NCBI GenBank assembly: GCA_910576935.1
Contig: CAJTKG010000008.1
Location: 60,113 to 91,663, forward strand
DNA length: 31,551 nucleotides
Direction of reading: 5' to 3'
DNA from: an uncultured Muribaculaceae bacterium
GTDB taxonomy: Bacteria > Bacteroidota > Bacteroidia > Bacteroidales > Muribaculaceae
The notes under the pieces are model-generated. The model did no database searches. It had not been told where the DNA came from and saw nothing but the letters and a program-made list of their open reading frames with translations. The position numbers and the translations under genes are program-made. Every line of letters begins with the position of its first letter. The stretch's first letter is position 1. Below, in pieces: positions 7,082-14,587 of the stretch.

Positions 7082-8626
7082 ATGGAAAGTCAGTCCAACA
7101 GATATAGAAAAAACAGCAGCAAGCAACAGCACGATACGCCGTCGGTCGACTCGCTCGGTCGGCTCGCTCCGCGCGATATCGACGTCGAGGCAGCTGTGCT
7201 CGGCGCTCTGATGATAGAAAAGGACGCATACATACTTGTGTGTGACATCCTCAAGCCCGAGAGTTTCTATGAGCCGGCCCACCAGCGCATCTACGAGGCG
7301 ATACAGACACTCGGTGCCTCACAGAAGCCTATCGACCTGCTGACGGTCACAGACCAGCTCAAACTCAACGGCACACTTGAGGAGGTCGGCGGTCCGGCCT
7401 TTGTCGTGCGTCTGACGTCTAATGTGGCGTCGGCGGCCAATGTCGAGTTCCATGCCCGCATCGTGGCCCAGAAGTATCTGGCCAGAGAGCTGATATCGTT
7501 TACCTCAACTATAGGTTCGAAAGCCTTTGACGAGAGTCTCGATGTCGACGACCTGCTTCAGGAGGCCGAGGGTAAACTATTCGAGATCTCGCAGCGCAAT
7601 GTCAAGAAAGATGTGACTCAGATCGACCCTGTGATAACGAGCGCTATCGAACAGATACAGGCGGCCGCAAACCGGACCTCGGGTCTGAGCGGTCTTGAGT
7701 CGGGCTTCCATGAACTCGACAAACTGACCTCGGGCTGGCAGAACTCCGACCTTATCATCATAGCCGCGCGTCCGGCCATGGGCAAGACTGCATTTGTGCT
7801 TTCGATGGCGAAGAACATGGCTGTCAACTACAACATACCCATAGCCATCTTCTCGCTTGAGATGAGTAATCTTCAGTTGGTCAATCGTCTAATCTCCAAT
7901 GTATGTGAACTACCGGGCGACAAGATCAAGAGCGGTCAGCTCACTCCGCTCGAATGGGAGCAGCTGATGGTGCGCATCAAATACCTCAACGGCGCGCCGA
8001 TGTATATCGACGACACGGCGTCGCTGTCGGTCTTCGAGCTGCGCACCAAGGCGCGCCGTCTCGTGAGAGAACATAAGGTGAAGATGATTATCATCGACTA
8101 CCTTCAGCTGATGAATGCGTCGGGAATGAAGTTCGGCTCGCGCGAGCAGGAAGTCAGTACTATATCGCGCTCGCTCAAACAGCTTGCCAAAGAGCTTAAT
8201 ATCCCCATCATAGCATTGTCGCAGCTAAGCCGTGCTCTTGAGTCGCGCGGCGAGAACAAGCGTCCGCAGCTCTCCGACCTTCGCGAGTCGGGCGCTATCG
8301 AGCAGGATGCCGACATCGTCTGCTTTATTCACCGTCCCGAATATTACTACCACAGCGACACCGACCCGAGCGGCAAAGACATACGCGGTCTGGCCGAATT
8401 TATTGTCGCCAAGCACCGCAGCGGTGCCGTCAAGGATGTCAACATGCGATTCCGCGCCAATTTCGCACGTTTTGAAAACTGGATAGAGGAGGGCGCCGAC
8501 AGCTTTGTCGAGCAGCGGGTATCAAAACTCAATCCGGTCGACGGTCAGGCAGTTACCCCTAATGTCGTCCTGACGGGCGGAACCGCTGATTATACTACCA
8601 CAACCGACGAACCGACACCATTCTGA
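7082..8626 (+). CDS. dnaB: Replicative DNA helicase DnaB
   Basis: 514 residues from ATG 7082 (MESQSNRYRK). The N-terminal DnaB domain begins at LGRLAPRDIDVEAAVLGALM (25-44) and has the DQLKLNGTLEEVGG signature near 91-104. The RecA-like motor follows: SGLESGFHELDKLTSGWQ (203-220), Walker A ARPAMGKTAF (229-238), SLEMS with the catalytic Glu (258-262), Walker B MIIIDYLQLM (335-344), ALSQLSRALE (378-387) and DLRESGAIEQDADIV (399-413). The C-terminal arginine-finger segment is RFRANFARF (456-464). There is no intein. It unwinds DNA ahead of the replisome as a hexamer. A longer start at 7040 is possible but lies upstream of the likely transcription start. It stands alone between its own promoter and a terminator-like hairpin. 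Confidence 0.97.
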   Translation: MESQSNRYRKNSSKQQHDTPSVDSLGRLAPRDIDVEAAVLGALMIEKDAYILVCDILKPESFYEPAHQRIYEAIQTLGASQKPIDLLTVTDQLKLNGTLEEVGGPAFVVRLTSNVASAANVEFHARIVAQKYLARELISFTSTIGSKAFDESLDVDDLLQEAEGKLFEISQRNVKKDVTQIDPVITSAIEQIQAAANRTSGLSGLESGFHELDKLTSGWQNSDLIIIAARPAMGKTAFVLSMAKNMAVNYNIPIAIFSLEMSNLQLVNRLISNVCELPGDKIKSGQLTPLEWEQLMVRIKYLNGAPMYIDDTASLSVFELRTKARRLVREHKVKMIIIDYLQLMNASGMKFGSREQEVSTISRSLKQLAKELNIPIIALSQLSRALESRGENKRPQLSDLRESGAIEQDADIVCFIHRPEYYYHSDTDPSGKDIRGLAEFIVAKHRSGAVKDVNMRFRANFARFENWIEEGADSFVEQRVSKLNPVDGQAVTPNVVLTGGTADYTTTTDEPTPF

Positions 8627-8639
8627 CAACCCGCGTCAA

Positions 8640-8673
8640 CAGCCGGTTTGAGGCTGCGGCTATAACTTTTTTT
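8640..8673 (+). terminator. Probable terminator of dnaB
   Basis: A short stem (CAGCC / GGCTG, or the overlapping AGCCG / CGGCT) begins 14 nt after the dnaB stop and is followed within 10 nt by a run of seven T. The stem is only 5 bp, so confidence is moderate. Confidence 0.4.
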
Positions 8674-8773
8674 GACTTTTTTTGTAAAAATCGCAAACCA
8701 TTTTAAGAGTTGTGTTGTTTGTAAGATAAAACAAACAAAAAGAATTTATTCACAACTATTATTTATGTTTGAT

Positions 8774-9832
8774 ATGAAAAAAGTCGCATTATTGATTGCT
8801 GTAACACTCGGTAGTTTTACAGTTTTCGCCCAGAACGTCAACAAGAATGAGCTGAAACAGCTTCAGGCTTTCCTCGCCGCTCCCGCTGAGCACGCTACAA
8901 CTAATGCCGAAGCGCTCAAAGTCTCTAACCTCAAAGATCCGTCGACCTGGGAAGGCATCACCGTCGAGAACGGCCATGTCACCAAGATCGATTGGAAGAA
9001 CAAAAAACTTGCCGGTGATCTCAAACTCGACGGCTTCACCGCTCTGACCTCGGTCGATGTATCGCGCAACGCCATCACATCGGTAGCGGTCACCAAGGCT
9101 CCGGTCGTCACCGAAATCAACGCCTCACGCAACAAAGCCACCTCGGTCGACTTCGCCGAATGTCCCCAGCTTACCAAGCTCAGTGTCAACAATAACCGTC
9201 TGACAGAGTTCTCGATCTCTGACGTTCCTGTCATCAAGACACTCAATGTGGCAAGCAATCTCCTGGTAGCTCTCGACCTCGCAGGCTCACCCACACTTGA
9301 AACAGTCAACTGCCAGTCGAACCGTCTCGAACAGCTCACCATCGACAACTGCACCGCGCTCAAGAATCTCTATGCAGGCTATAACAAACTGACCTCGTTT
9401 ACACTCGTCGGTGTCGAAAACCTCCAGAACATAAATGTCGACGACAACCAGATAGCCAATCTCATCGTCTCGAAACTTCCCGCTCTCAGCACATTTATCT
9501 GCTCAGACAACAATATGAAGACTCTCGGCATGAGAGACTGCAACGCTCTCCTTGACGTAGTTTGTTCTTACAACGACCTGACCTCATTTGAAGTCGCCGG
9601 CTGCCCCAACATCCAGTTTATCGACTGCTCTTATAACGACCTGACCTCTCTTACTCTCAGCAACCAGACATTCCTCCAGCGTCTGCTCTGCAACAATAAC
9701 GAACTCACCATGCTTGACGTCTCGTTTGACTCGGCGCTTACCTATATCAACTGCCGCTTCAACATGATCACAGATCTCAGAACAATAGCTTGTCCGAATC
9801 TGAAGATGATAGCATGCCAGTGGAACTATTAA
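8774..9832 (+). CDS. Secreted leucine-rich-repeat protein
   Basis: 352 residues from ATG 8774 (MKKVALLIAVTLGSFTVFAQ), a clear signal peptide; ATG 8765 (MFDMKK) is a close alternative. After a short leader (NKNELKQLQAFLAAP), which suggests a helical cap, about eleven repeats of roughly 21 residues follow the pattern LxxLxxxxNxLTxLxVxxxxx, many with Cys at the strand position (VNCQSNRLEQ, FICSDNNMKT, IDCSYNDLTS, LLCNNNELTM, INCRFNMITD). This is the Bacteroidetes secreted LRR style. The protein ends in ACQWNY directly after a repeat, with no T9SS sorting domain or membrane anchor, so it may be periplasmic or released. A binding or scaffold role is likely, but the ligand is unknown. No clear promoter box was found upstream. 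Confidence 0.88.
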   Translation: MKKVALLIAVTLGSFTVFAQNVNKNELKQLQAFLAAPAEHATTNAEALKVSNLKDPSTWEGITVENGHVTKIDWKNKKLAGDLKLDGFTALTSVDVSRNAITSVAVTKAPVVTEINASRNKATSVDFAECPQLTKLSVNNNRLTEFSISDVPVIKTLNVASNLLVALDLAGSPTLETVNCQSNRLEQLTIDNCTALKNLYAGYNKLTSFTLVGVENLQNINVDDNQIANLIVSKLPALSTFICSDNNMKTLGMRDCNALLDVVCSYNDLTSFEVAGCPNIQFIDCSYNDLTSLTLSNQTFLQRLLCNNNELTMLDVSFDSALTYINCRFNMITDLRTIACPNLKMIACQWNY

Positions 9833-9840
9833 ATCAGGGC

Positions 9841-9859
9841 TGGCACTCGAGAAGTGCCA
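9841..9859 (+). terminator. Weak hairpin after the LRR gene
   Basis: TGGCACT-cgaga-AGTGCCA, a perfect 7-bp stem starting 9 nt after the stop codon. No T run follows, so it may stabilise the mRNA end rather than terminate transcription. Confidence 0.3.
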
Positions 9860-9941
9860 ATATAATATGACTGACTAAATATGACCCGGCCGGGGCGGCA
9901 GCGATGTCGCTCCGGCTTATTTTGCAGCCTAATAATAATGA

Positions 9942-9982
9942 GACACCCCGGTACGGCAGCCTGGCTGCCGTACCGGGGTGTC
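9942..9982. repeat. Perfect 41-nt palindrome (20-bp arms)
   Basis: The left arm at 9942-9961 starts GACACCCCGG and the right arm at 9963-9982 ends CCGGGGTGTC. They are exact complements around a single T at 9962. It is GC-rich and lies in a 423-nt gene-free stretch (9833-10255) between convergent genes. It lacks a T run on the plus side. It differs from the CGACGG-type palindromes elsewhere. It could be a strong bidirectional hairpin, a protein-binding site, or a palindromic element. Confidence 0.85.
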
Positions 9983-10110
9983 GGTGTGTGCCATTCATAG
10001 ATAGCTTTGTCGATGTCTTTTTTCTTATCAAGAGTTTTGAAACCGACAAATCTATCATCAGCCAATGATAATTATTTTCATAGCCTCGGCCATCGTATGG
10101 ACGAGATGTG

Positions 10111-10190
10111 GAGTTGTGGCTTTAGTCGTCGTAAAATCAGTATATTAGTGGTGTTGCGAGGATTGAGCCACTTGCTCTATGCGCCATGGA
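10111..10190 (+). repeat. Decayed third copy of the repeat/palindrome unit
   Basis: GTGGCTTTAGTCGTCGTAAAATC resembles the hairpin flank at 706-728 (GACGGCTTCAGTCGTCGTGGAATC). The following ATTAGTGGTGTTGCGAGGATT...ACTTGCTCTATGCGCC resembles copy A (ATTAGTGGTTGATGCAAGGGTT...ACTTGCTCCATAGCGCC). The left stem arm is eroded, so it no longer pairs well. Recognition is by eye. Confidence 0.5.
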
Positions 10191-10206
10191 TTCTGACGGC
10201 GAAAAT

Positions 10207-10232
10207 AAAGCGCTGTGTTGACACAGCGCTTT
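10207..10232 (-). terminator. Terminator of the glycerophosphodiesterase gene
   Basis: AAAGCGCTGTG-ttga-CACAGCGCTTT, a perfect 11-bp stem 24 nt past the stop of the minus-strand gene. On that strand TTTATTTT overlaps and follows the stem. The opposite strand has only a short T stretch. Confidence 0.75.
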
Positions 10233-10255
10233 CGTGAAATATGGTTTGGATAGAT

Positions 10256-11020
10256 TTATTTGAGCAGTGACTGAAGAAGCTCGGGGTCGTTTGTTGTGAT
10301 GAAGTCGACGCCGTTGTCGATACACCACTGCATGTCTTCTTTCTTATTTACTGTCCAGACGTTGACTTTCATGCCGAGGTCGTGGCAGTCTTTGATCCAT
10401 TCGGGATGTTTCTTCATAGCCTTGAGGCTGTAGTCGACGCCGGCGCCTTTCATGAATTTTATCTGCTCGGGTACAAGATCGCCCGTGAGATAATAGACGC
10501 CTGTGCCCTTGGGCGCGGCTTTGACGAGGTTGACGAAGCCGTTCTTCGAGAATGTGATATAGTCGACTTTGTTTTCGAGACCATATTTTTTGACCATGGC
10601 GAGGATGCGTTTGATTGCCGCGCGTTCAGACGAGTTGCTGTCGTGGGGTTTGAGCTCGCAGACTATGCGGGTGTTGAGTTTCGCGGCCCGGGCGAGATAT
10701 GCGTCGAGGGTGGGGACGTGTTCGCCGTTTTTAAGGGTTTGTGCGAGAACGAGTTCGGCGGGTGAGTGCTCGATGTCGATACCGTTGATTGAGGGGTCGT
10801 GATTGACAACGAGAACGCTGTCGGCGGTCATCCATACGTCAAACTCAGAGGCGTAGCATCCAATGGAGTCGGCTTTGACAAGTGCGCGAATAGAGTTTTG
10901 GGCCGAACCTTCGGCGTCCCAATAACCGCGGTGTGCGATGACTTCGGGTTTGGCGGCTGCAGCCGTGAGGCTTATAGAAGCGGCTGCGGCCAGCGACAGG
11001 AATAAAGTTGTTTTTTTCAT
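10256..11020 (-). CDS. Secreted glycerophosphodiester phosphodiesterase (GDPD/UgpQ-GlpQ family)
   Basis: 254 residues from ATG 11020-11018; a longer frame to 11065 would put 15 residues before a good signal peptide (MKKTTLFLSLAAAASISLTA) and overlap the promoter. Catalytic motifs are in order: AHRG (H30, R31), EFD (E59, D61, metal ligands), NHD (H74) and CELKP (E122). The usual ENT after HRG is QNS here. The last strands, VNVWTVNKKEDMQWCIDNGV and DFITTNDP, are typical of the TIM barrel. It should cleave glycerophosphodiesters to sn-glycerol-3-phosphate and an alcohol, in the periplasm. It is downstream of GH31 by 73 nt with its own promoter box. The neighbouring glp genes would use its product. 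The deacylated phospholipid or teichoic-acid substrate is not decided by sequence. Confidence 0.93.
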   Translation of the reverse strand: MKKTTLFLSLAAAASISLTAAAAKPEVIAHRGYWDAEGSAQNSIRALVKADSIGCYASEFDVWMTADSVLVVNHDPSINGIDIEHSPAELVLAQTLKNGEHVPTLDAYLARAAKLNTRIVCELKPHDSNSSERAAIKRILAMVKKYGLENKVDYITFSKNGFVNLVKAAPKGTGVYYLTGDLVPEQIKFMKGAGVDYSLKAMKKHPEWIKDCHDLGMKVNVWTVNKKEDMQWCIDNGVDFITTNDPELLQSLLK

Positions 11021-11052
11021 TGCGTTTTTATTGGTTTGGGAATATTGATGTG

Positions 11053-11060
11053 CAAACTTA
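11053..11060 (-). promoter_or_regulatory. Promoter -7 box for the GDPD gene
   Basis: The minus strand reads TAAGTTTG followed by C, a full TAnnTTTG match, in the gap between the GH31 stop and the GDPD start (33 nt before the ATG). A CTTG lies 22 nt upstream as a possible -33 element. It suggests that GDPD can be expressed independently of the repressor-GH31 unit. Confidence 0.45.
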
Positions 11061-11093
11061 ATCAATAAAAATTTAACGGGCTCAAGAAAAATC

Positions 11094-13334
11094 TTAAATG
11101 TTAAATTCTACGGTTATTTTATCAGTTATGTCTTTACGTGATATTTCTACAAACGGGCAATTTTTGTCATCGTCGCGACCTGTTTTGGTGTTGCGGCCGT
11201 TGACTTTAACGGTTGAGCCTTCGGGGAGAGCCGGCAGTAGCAGTCGATATGCGCGCCGGCTGACCTGACCGTCGTAGCCCCCTTCGGCGGGATGGACAAT
11301 GACCTTGGCTTTATCGTCGGTCTGGATATATTGAAGACGTGTAGTAAGATATTTGTCGTCTTTATAGTCGAGGCTGATGCCGTCGTCTTCATAGAGGGTG
11401 AAGCTGTTATCGGCATTGCCGGCGGCGGGATAGACGCGCATGACGAGGGTGTCGAGCGCAGCTGTTGCCGGACGCGGCGAGTATGGGCGGGTCGCCAATA
11501 TGTGACCGCCGCGGACATAGAGCGGCATCTCGTCGATATCTTTTGATATGTCAAGAGTAAGGCCGCCGTCATATTTCTCGTGGGTAAAGTTGTCATACCA
11601 CACTTCGCCGTCAGGAAACCATACTTTCTGTGAGGCAGTGAGACGTTCGCCTTCGCCGGGCGATGTGATCGGCGCGGCCAGCAGCACGTCGCCGAATGTA
11701 AATTCCTGAGGTTGTTTGAACGACAGGGGCAGGTGACCGTAATCGATAAACATAGAGCGGTTAAGAGGCACCATGGTGTTGTGTGTCTGCCAGACACAGC
11801 TATAAATATAAGGCATGAGTTCTGAGCGCATGTGATAGAAACGGCGCATTGCCGAGGTTTCGCGTTCGCCGCTGATCCAGGGACGGCGGTCGAGGCGCGG
11901 GTCTTTTGTCGAGTGGACGCGCAGGGCTGCCGATAGTGCGCCAAACTGTGTCCATCTCGCTGTGAGTTCGGGATTGGGGTCCCCTCTGAACCCTCCTATA
12001 TCGTGTGCCCAATAGTAACAGCCGCCCTGGCCGCTACATGCTGTCAGCTTGACTTCGAAGGCGAGTATCTCCCAGTTGGCCTGGGCGTCGCCCGAGAACT
12101 GTATCGGGTGACGGTGGTCGCCCCATCCGGCCCATCGGCTATAGCCCGCACCGCGTTTGCCGCTACGCTCCGAATCGCGGTAGTATAGTTCGTTGATCCA
12201 TGCAAGCGATGTCGAACGGTGGCCTCTGACATAGGGATACAGGTAGTTTTGCTGCCAGTCGAGCCACCAGAAATCGACCCCTATGTTTTCGTGTGGACGA
12301 TGGGCAAACTCGAAGAAATTTTCCATATAGTTGCGGTCTGAGAGATCAAACAGGGGTACGTCGTCGCCGGTGTGGCCGAGGGCTTTGACAAATTCGGCAT
12401 AGTTGTGTTCATGCGGTCGTATGCCGTCGTGCGGATGATCGTTCAGCGAAACGGTTACGCCGCGGCGGTGGCATTCGGCGATAAGTGCCGCGGGGTTTTT
12501 GATCAGGTCGTTGTTCCATGTATAGCCGTTCCAGTTGAGGTGGCCGTTATGGCCGGTGCCGGTTGTGGCGTCGTTGGTGTGCCAGGCCATGTCGAAGACG
12601 ATATTGTCGAGCGGGAAATTGTTTTTGTCATAGCCGTCGATGATGTCGAGAAATTCTTTGTCGGTATAGTCCCAGTATCTACAATACCAGATGCCGTGGA
12701 TGTATTTGCGCGTCATGGGTACACGCCCGCTTATGGCTCCGAGGCTTGCAAGGGCTGCGCGGAAGTCATTGCCGTAGACAAAGCAGTACTGGTCCTGGAT
12801 ATGGCGGTCTGTATCACGAGGTTTCAGCCAGCCGTCGACAAGAAGGTCTGACCGCTCGTCATCGATGATATACCATCCGTCGCGACTGAGAAGACCGTTT
12901 TGCATAGGTATCTCTTTTGTGACGCGGTCGAGGGTCTCTATAGGGCCGCCAAGGTTTTTGGCGAGGATGAAACGGTTGGTGAATGTCCGCTCTTTGCCGT
13001 TTAGATTGTATTTTGCCTTGAGATTTGAGGTTGAGAAGGGGTAACCGTCGGCGTGATACCATATCTTCAGGGCAGAAGTGGTGATTTCATAGCAGTTGTC
13101 GCCGAGATTGACGACGTCGATGGAGTCGGGTGGCAGCATGCTCGATCGGTCGTAGGCAAAGAGTGTCGGCTCGTCGATAAAAGCGGCATCTTTGGCATAT
13201 TCGAGGCGCATCAGTGTAGGGGTGATTATCGACAGACGGTTGTTGCCGAATACAAGCGGATTGGATGTCGACTTTTCAGCCGATGCGGTGATGACGGCGC
13301 AAACGGCCAATGCAACGGATAGACAGGTTTTCAT
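11094..13334 (-). CDS. Secreted GH31 family alpha-glycosidase
   Basis: 746 residues with a signal peptide (MKTCLSVALAVCAVITASA). An N-terminal beta-sandwich covers about 25-200. The catalytic barrel starts near RKYIHGIWYCRYWDYTDKEF (209-228), with the strand DNIVFDMAWH (243-252). The nucleophile motif is FWWLDWQQNY (D359) and the acid/base is in FSGDAQANWE (D416). AHDIGGFRGD (443-452) is the conserved substrate-site block, and the C-terminal sheet (LYEDDGISLDYKDDKYLTTR) is a DUF5110-like domain. The family acts on alpha-glucosides, alpha-xylosides and relatives by a retaining mechanism. It lies 22 nt after the GlpR-like gene, so the two are co-transcribed. A GH31 enzyme in a glp locus suggests glycosylated glycerol or glycerophosphate as substrate, which is inference. 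Family call is sure; specificity is open. Confidence 0.93.
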   Translation of the reverse strand: MKTCLSVALAVCAVITASAEKSTSNPLVFGNNRLSIITPTLMRLEYAKDAAFIDEPTLFAYDRSSMLPPDSIDVVNLGDNCYEITTSALKIWYHADGYPFSTSNLKAKYNLNGKERTFTNRFILAKNLGGPIETLDRVTKEIPMQNGLLSRDGWYIIDDERSDLLVDGWLKPRDTDRHIQDQYCFVYGNDFRAALASLGAISGRVPMTRKYIHGIWYCRYWDYTDKEFLDIIDGYDKNNFPLDNIVFDMAWHTNDATTGTGHNGHLNWNGYTWNNDLIKNPAALIAECHRRGVTVSLNDHPHDGIRPHEHNYAEFVKALGHTGDDVPLFDLSDRNYMENFFEFAHRPHENIGVDFWWLDWQQNYLYPYVRGHRSTSLAWINELYYRDSERSGKRGAGYSRWAGWGDHRHPIQFSGDAQANWEILAFEVKLTACSGQGGCYYWAHDIGGFRGDPNPELTARWTQFGALSAALRVHSTKDPRLDRRPWISGERETSAMRRFYHMRSELMPYIYSCVWQTHNTMVPLNRSMFIDYGHLPLSFKQPQEFTFGDVLLAAPITSPGEGERLTASQKVWFPDGEVWYDNFTHEKYDGGLTLDISKDIDEMPLYVRGGHILATRPYSPRPATAALDTLVMRVYPAAGNADNSFTLYEDDGISLDYKDDKYLTTRLQYIQTDDKAKVIVHPAEGGYDGQVSRRAYRLLLPALPEGSTVKVNGRNTKTGRDDDKNCPFVEISRKDITDKITVEFNI

Positions 13335-13356
13335 TATGACTGTTTAAAAATGTCGT

Positions 13357-14184
13357 TTATTGGATTATGCTCTCTTTGTGAGAGACCGTGATGCCGCCTA
13401 TGTTGAGATGGTTGTCGGAGACATTGACAATTTTGATTTCGATACCTCTGTCTTCTATAGCCTGGGCAATTTTGTCGGGAATGTTTGAGTCGGTGATTAT
13501 CACGTCGATGTCTTCGATATCGGCGATCTTGCTGAAACCTCGGCGACGGAATTTAGACGAGTCGGCGAGGACAATGGTTTTCTGGGCAGTACGCATCATG
13601 GCGCGGTTGAGGTCAGACTCGCGCATATCGGTGGTTGTTATGCCGAAGTCGAGGTCTATGCCGTCAACTCCTATAAACAGTTTGCTGCAAGAGAAGCCTT
13701 GAAGGGCGTTTTCGGCATATTTGCCTACAACCGATAGGCTGCTTGTGCGCAGGGTGCCGCCTAACTGTATCAGATCGATGGCTTCGTTGGCTCCGAGTAG
13801 TTCGGATACTTTCAGTGATGCAGAGATAACTGTCAGACGATGGATTGGTTTAATGCAGCGTGCCAATGCAAGGACTGTCGTGCCGGATGCTATTAAGATC
13901 GAGTCGTCTTTGGTGATAAGAGATGATGCCAGCTGGCCTATCTGGGCTTTTTCGTGACGGGCAAGGTTCTCTTTTTCGATTATAGAGCGGTTGTTGATAT
14001 ACGGGTCTATCAAAATAGCCCGACCGTGGCTTCGATAAAGTTTGCTTTTCTTTTCAAGTTCGCTGAGATCTTTTCGTATTGTAACGGCAGAAACGTCAAG
14101 CAGCATCGAAAGATTTGAAACCGGTATCGATTCGTGTTTCATCAAGGTTTCAAGTATAAGGTTGTGGCGCTCTTCTTTTGTCAT
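13357..14184 (-). CDS. glpR: DeoR/GlpR-family transcriptional repressor
   Basis: 275 residues from ATG 14184-14182 (MTKEERHNLILETLMKHESI). The frame is open further upstream but crosses the likely promoter box, and the family begins this way. The N-terminal HTH is VSNLSMLLDVSAVTIRKDLS (23-42, approximate), with the DeoR recognition-helix pattern SxxTIRKDLxxLE. The C-terminal DeoR sensor domain has ASGTTVLALARCI, LIQLGGTLR, VVGKYAENAL and LFIGVDGID, which bind a phosphorylated sugar or polyol in this family. It is divergent from glpABC, so control by glycerol-3-phosphate is likely (inference). It is the first gene of a unit with GH31. The symbol rests on context as well as family. Confidence 0.85.
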   Translation of the reverse strand: MTKEERHNLILETLMKHESIPVSNLSMLLDVSAVTIRKDLSELEKKSKLYRSHGRAILIDPYINNRSIIEKENLARHEKAQIGQLASSLITKDDSILIASGTTVLALARCIKPIHRLTVISASLKVSELLGANEAIDLIQLGGTLRTSSLSVVGKYAENALQGFSCSKLFIGVDGIDLDFGITTTDMRESDLNRAMMRTAQKTIVLADSSKFRRRGFSKIADIEDIDVIITDSNIPDKIAQAIEDRGIEIKIVNVSDNHLNIGGITVSHKESIIQ

Positions 14185-14226
14185 AGCGTAATCGGTTGAA
14201 TGGGGATTTAGGTTAAAAGTGTTTTG

Positions 14227-14234
14227 CAAAAATA
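14227..14234 (-). promoter_or_regulatory. Promoter -7 box for the repressor-GH31 unit
   Basis: The minus strand reads TATTTTTG followed by C, a TAnnTTTG match 42 nt before the repressor ATG. No clear -33 TTTG lies at the normal spacing. Confidence 0.4.
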
Positions 14235-14249
14235 CAAAAAAGATAATAT

Positions 14250-14461
14250 CGAAAGCGCAGAGCAAAGGCGATTTAAATATTTATTGGATTAAATATGTGT
14301 ATATATTATGTTTCATAAATTAAATTTAATGATTTTTAGCATATATCAGACTTGAAAGAAGCAATGCTTTCGTTTTGAAATTAAGCGTAAAAGTGTTATG
14401 CTAATTTAGGAAAGAATAATTTTGATTTTAAATAAAAGATTTATACTTTTGCAACGAAAAC
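14250..14461. promoter_or_regulatory. Divergent glp control region with candidate GlpR operator half-sites
   Basis: The 403-nt gap 14185-14587 has no gene. Three TTTCG-centred motifs occur: CGAAAGC at 14250-14256, GCTTTCG at 14366-14372 (with TTTCGTTTTGAAA at 14368-14380 forming a small inverted repeat) and CGAAAAC at 14455-14461, which overlaps the expected glpA transcription start. An inverted pair TTAGCATA (14336-14343) / TATGCTAA (14397-14404) and a palindrome ATTAAATTTAAT (14319-14330) also lie here. E. coli GlpR half-sites contain TTCG, which is why these are proposed; binding is unproven. Confidence 0.35.
14421..14451 (+). promoter_or_regulatory. Promoter of the glpABC operon
   Basis: TTTG at 14421-14424, a 19-nt spacer, then TACTTTTG at 14444-14451 followed by C. 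This fits the Bacteroidetes vegetative promoter in both boxes and spacing. The start would be near 14458, giving a leader of about 130 nt before glpA. In the leader, CTTGCC (14491-14496) can pair with GGCAAG (14579-14584) just before the ATG. That pairing is short and may be chance. Confidence 0.65.
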
Positions 14462-14587
14462 AAAAAGTTATAAAAGTGAAAGTGGTGTGTCTTGCCGGTC
14501 TTGAGCAATAATGAGTTGCGATGCCGTGAAAGAGCCATGTAAAAACCATTCTGATAAAACAGATTATTAAGCATTTTTGGCAAGCAA

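Noticed and set aside
9834..10065. Short frames across the 41-nt palindrome region
   Set aside because: They run through a perfect palindrome and a decayed repeat, and have no homology-like pattern or promoter.
14459..14587. Riboswitch in the glpA leader
   Set aside because: Only a 6-bp pairing near the start codon was found, and no known aptamer consensus was recognised.
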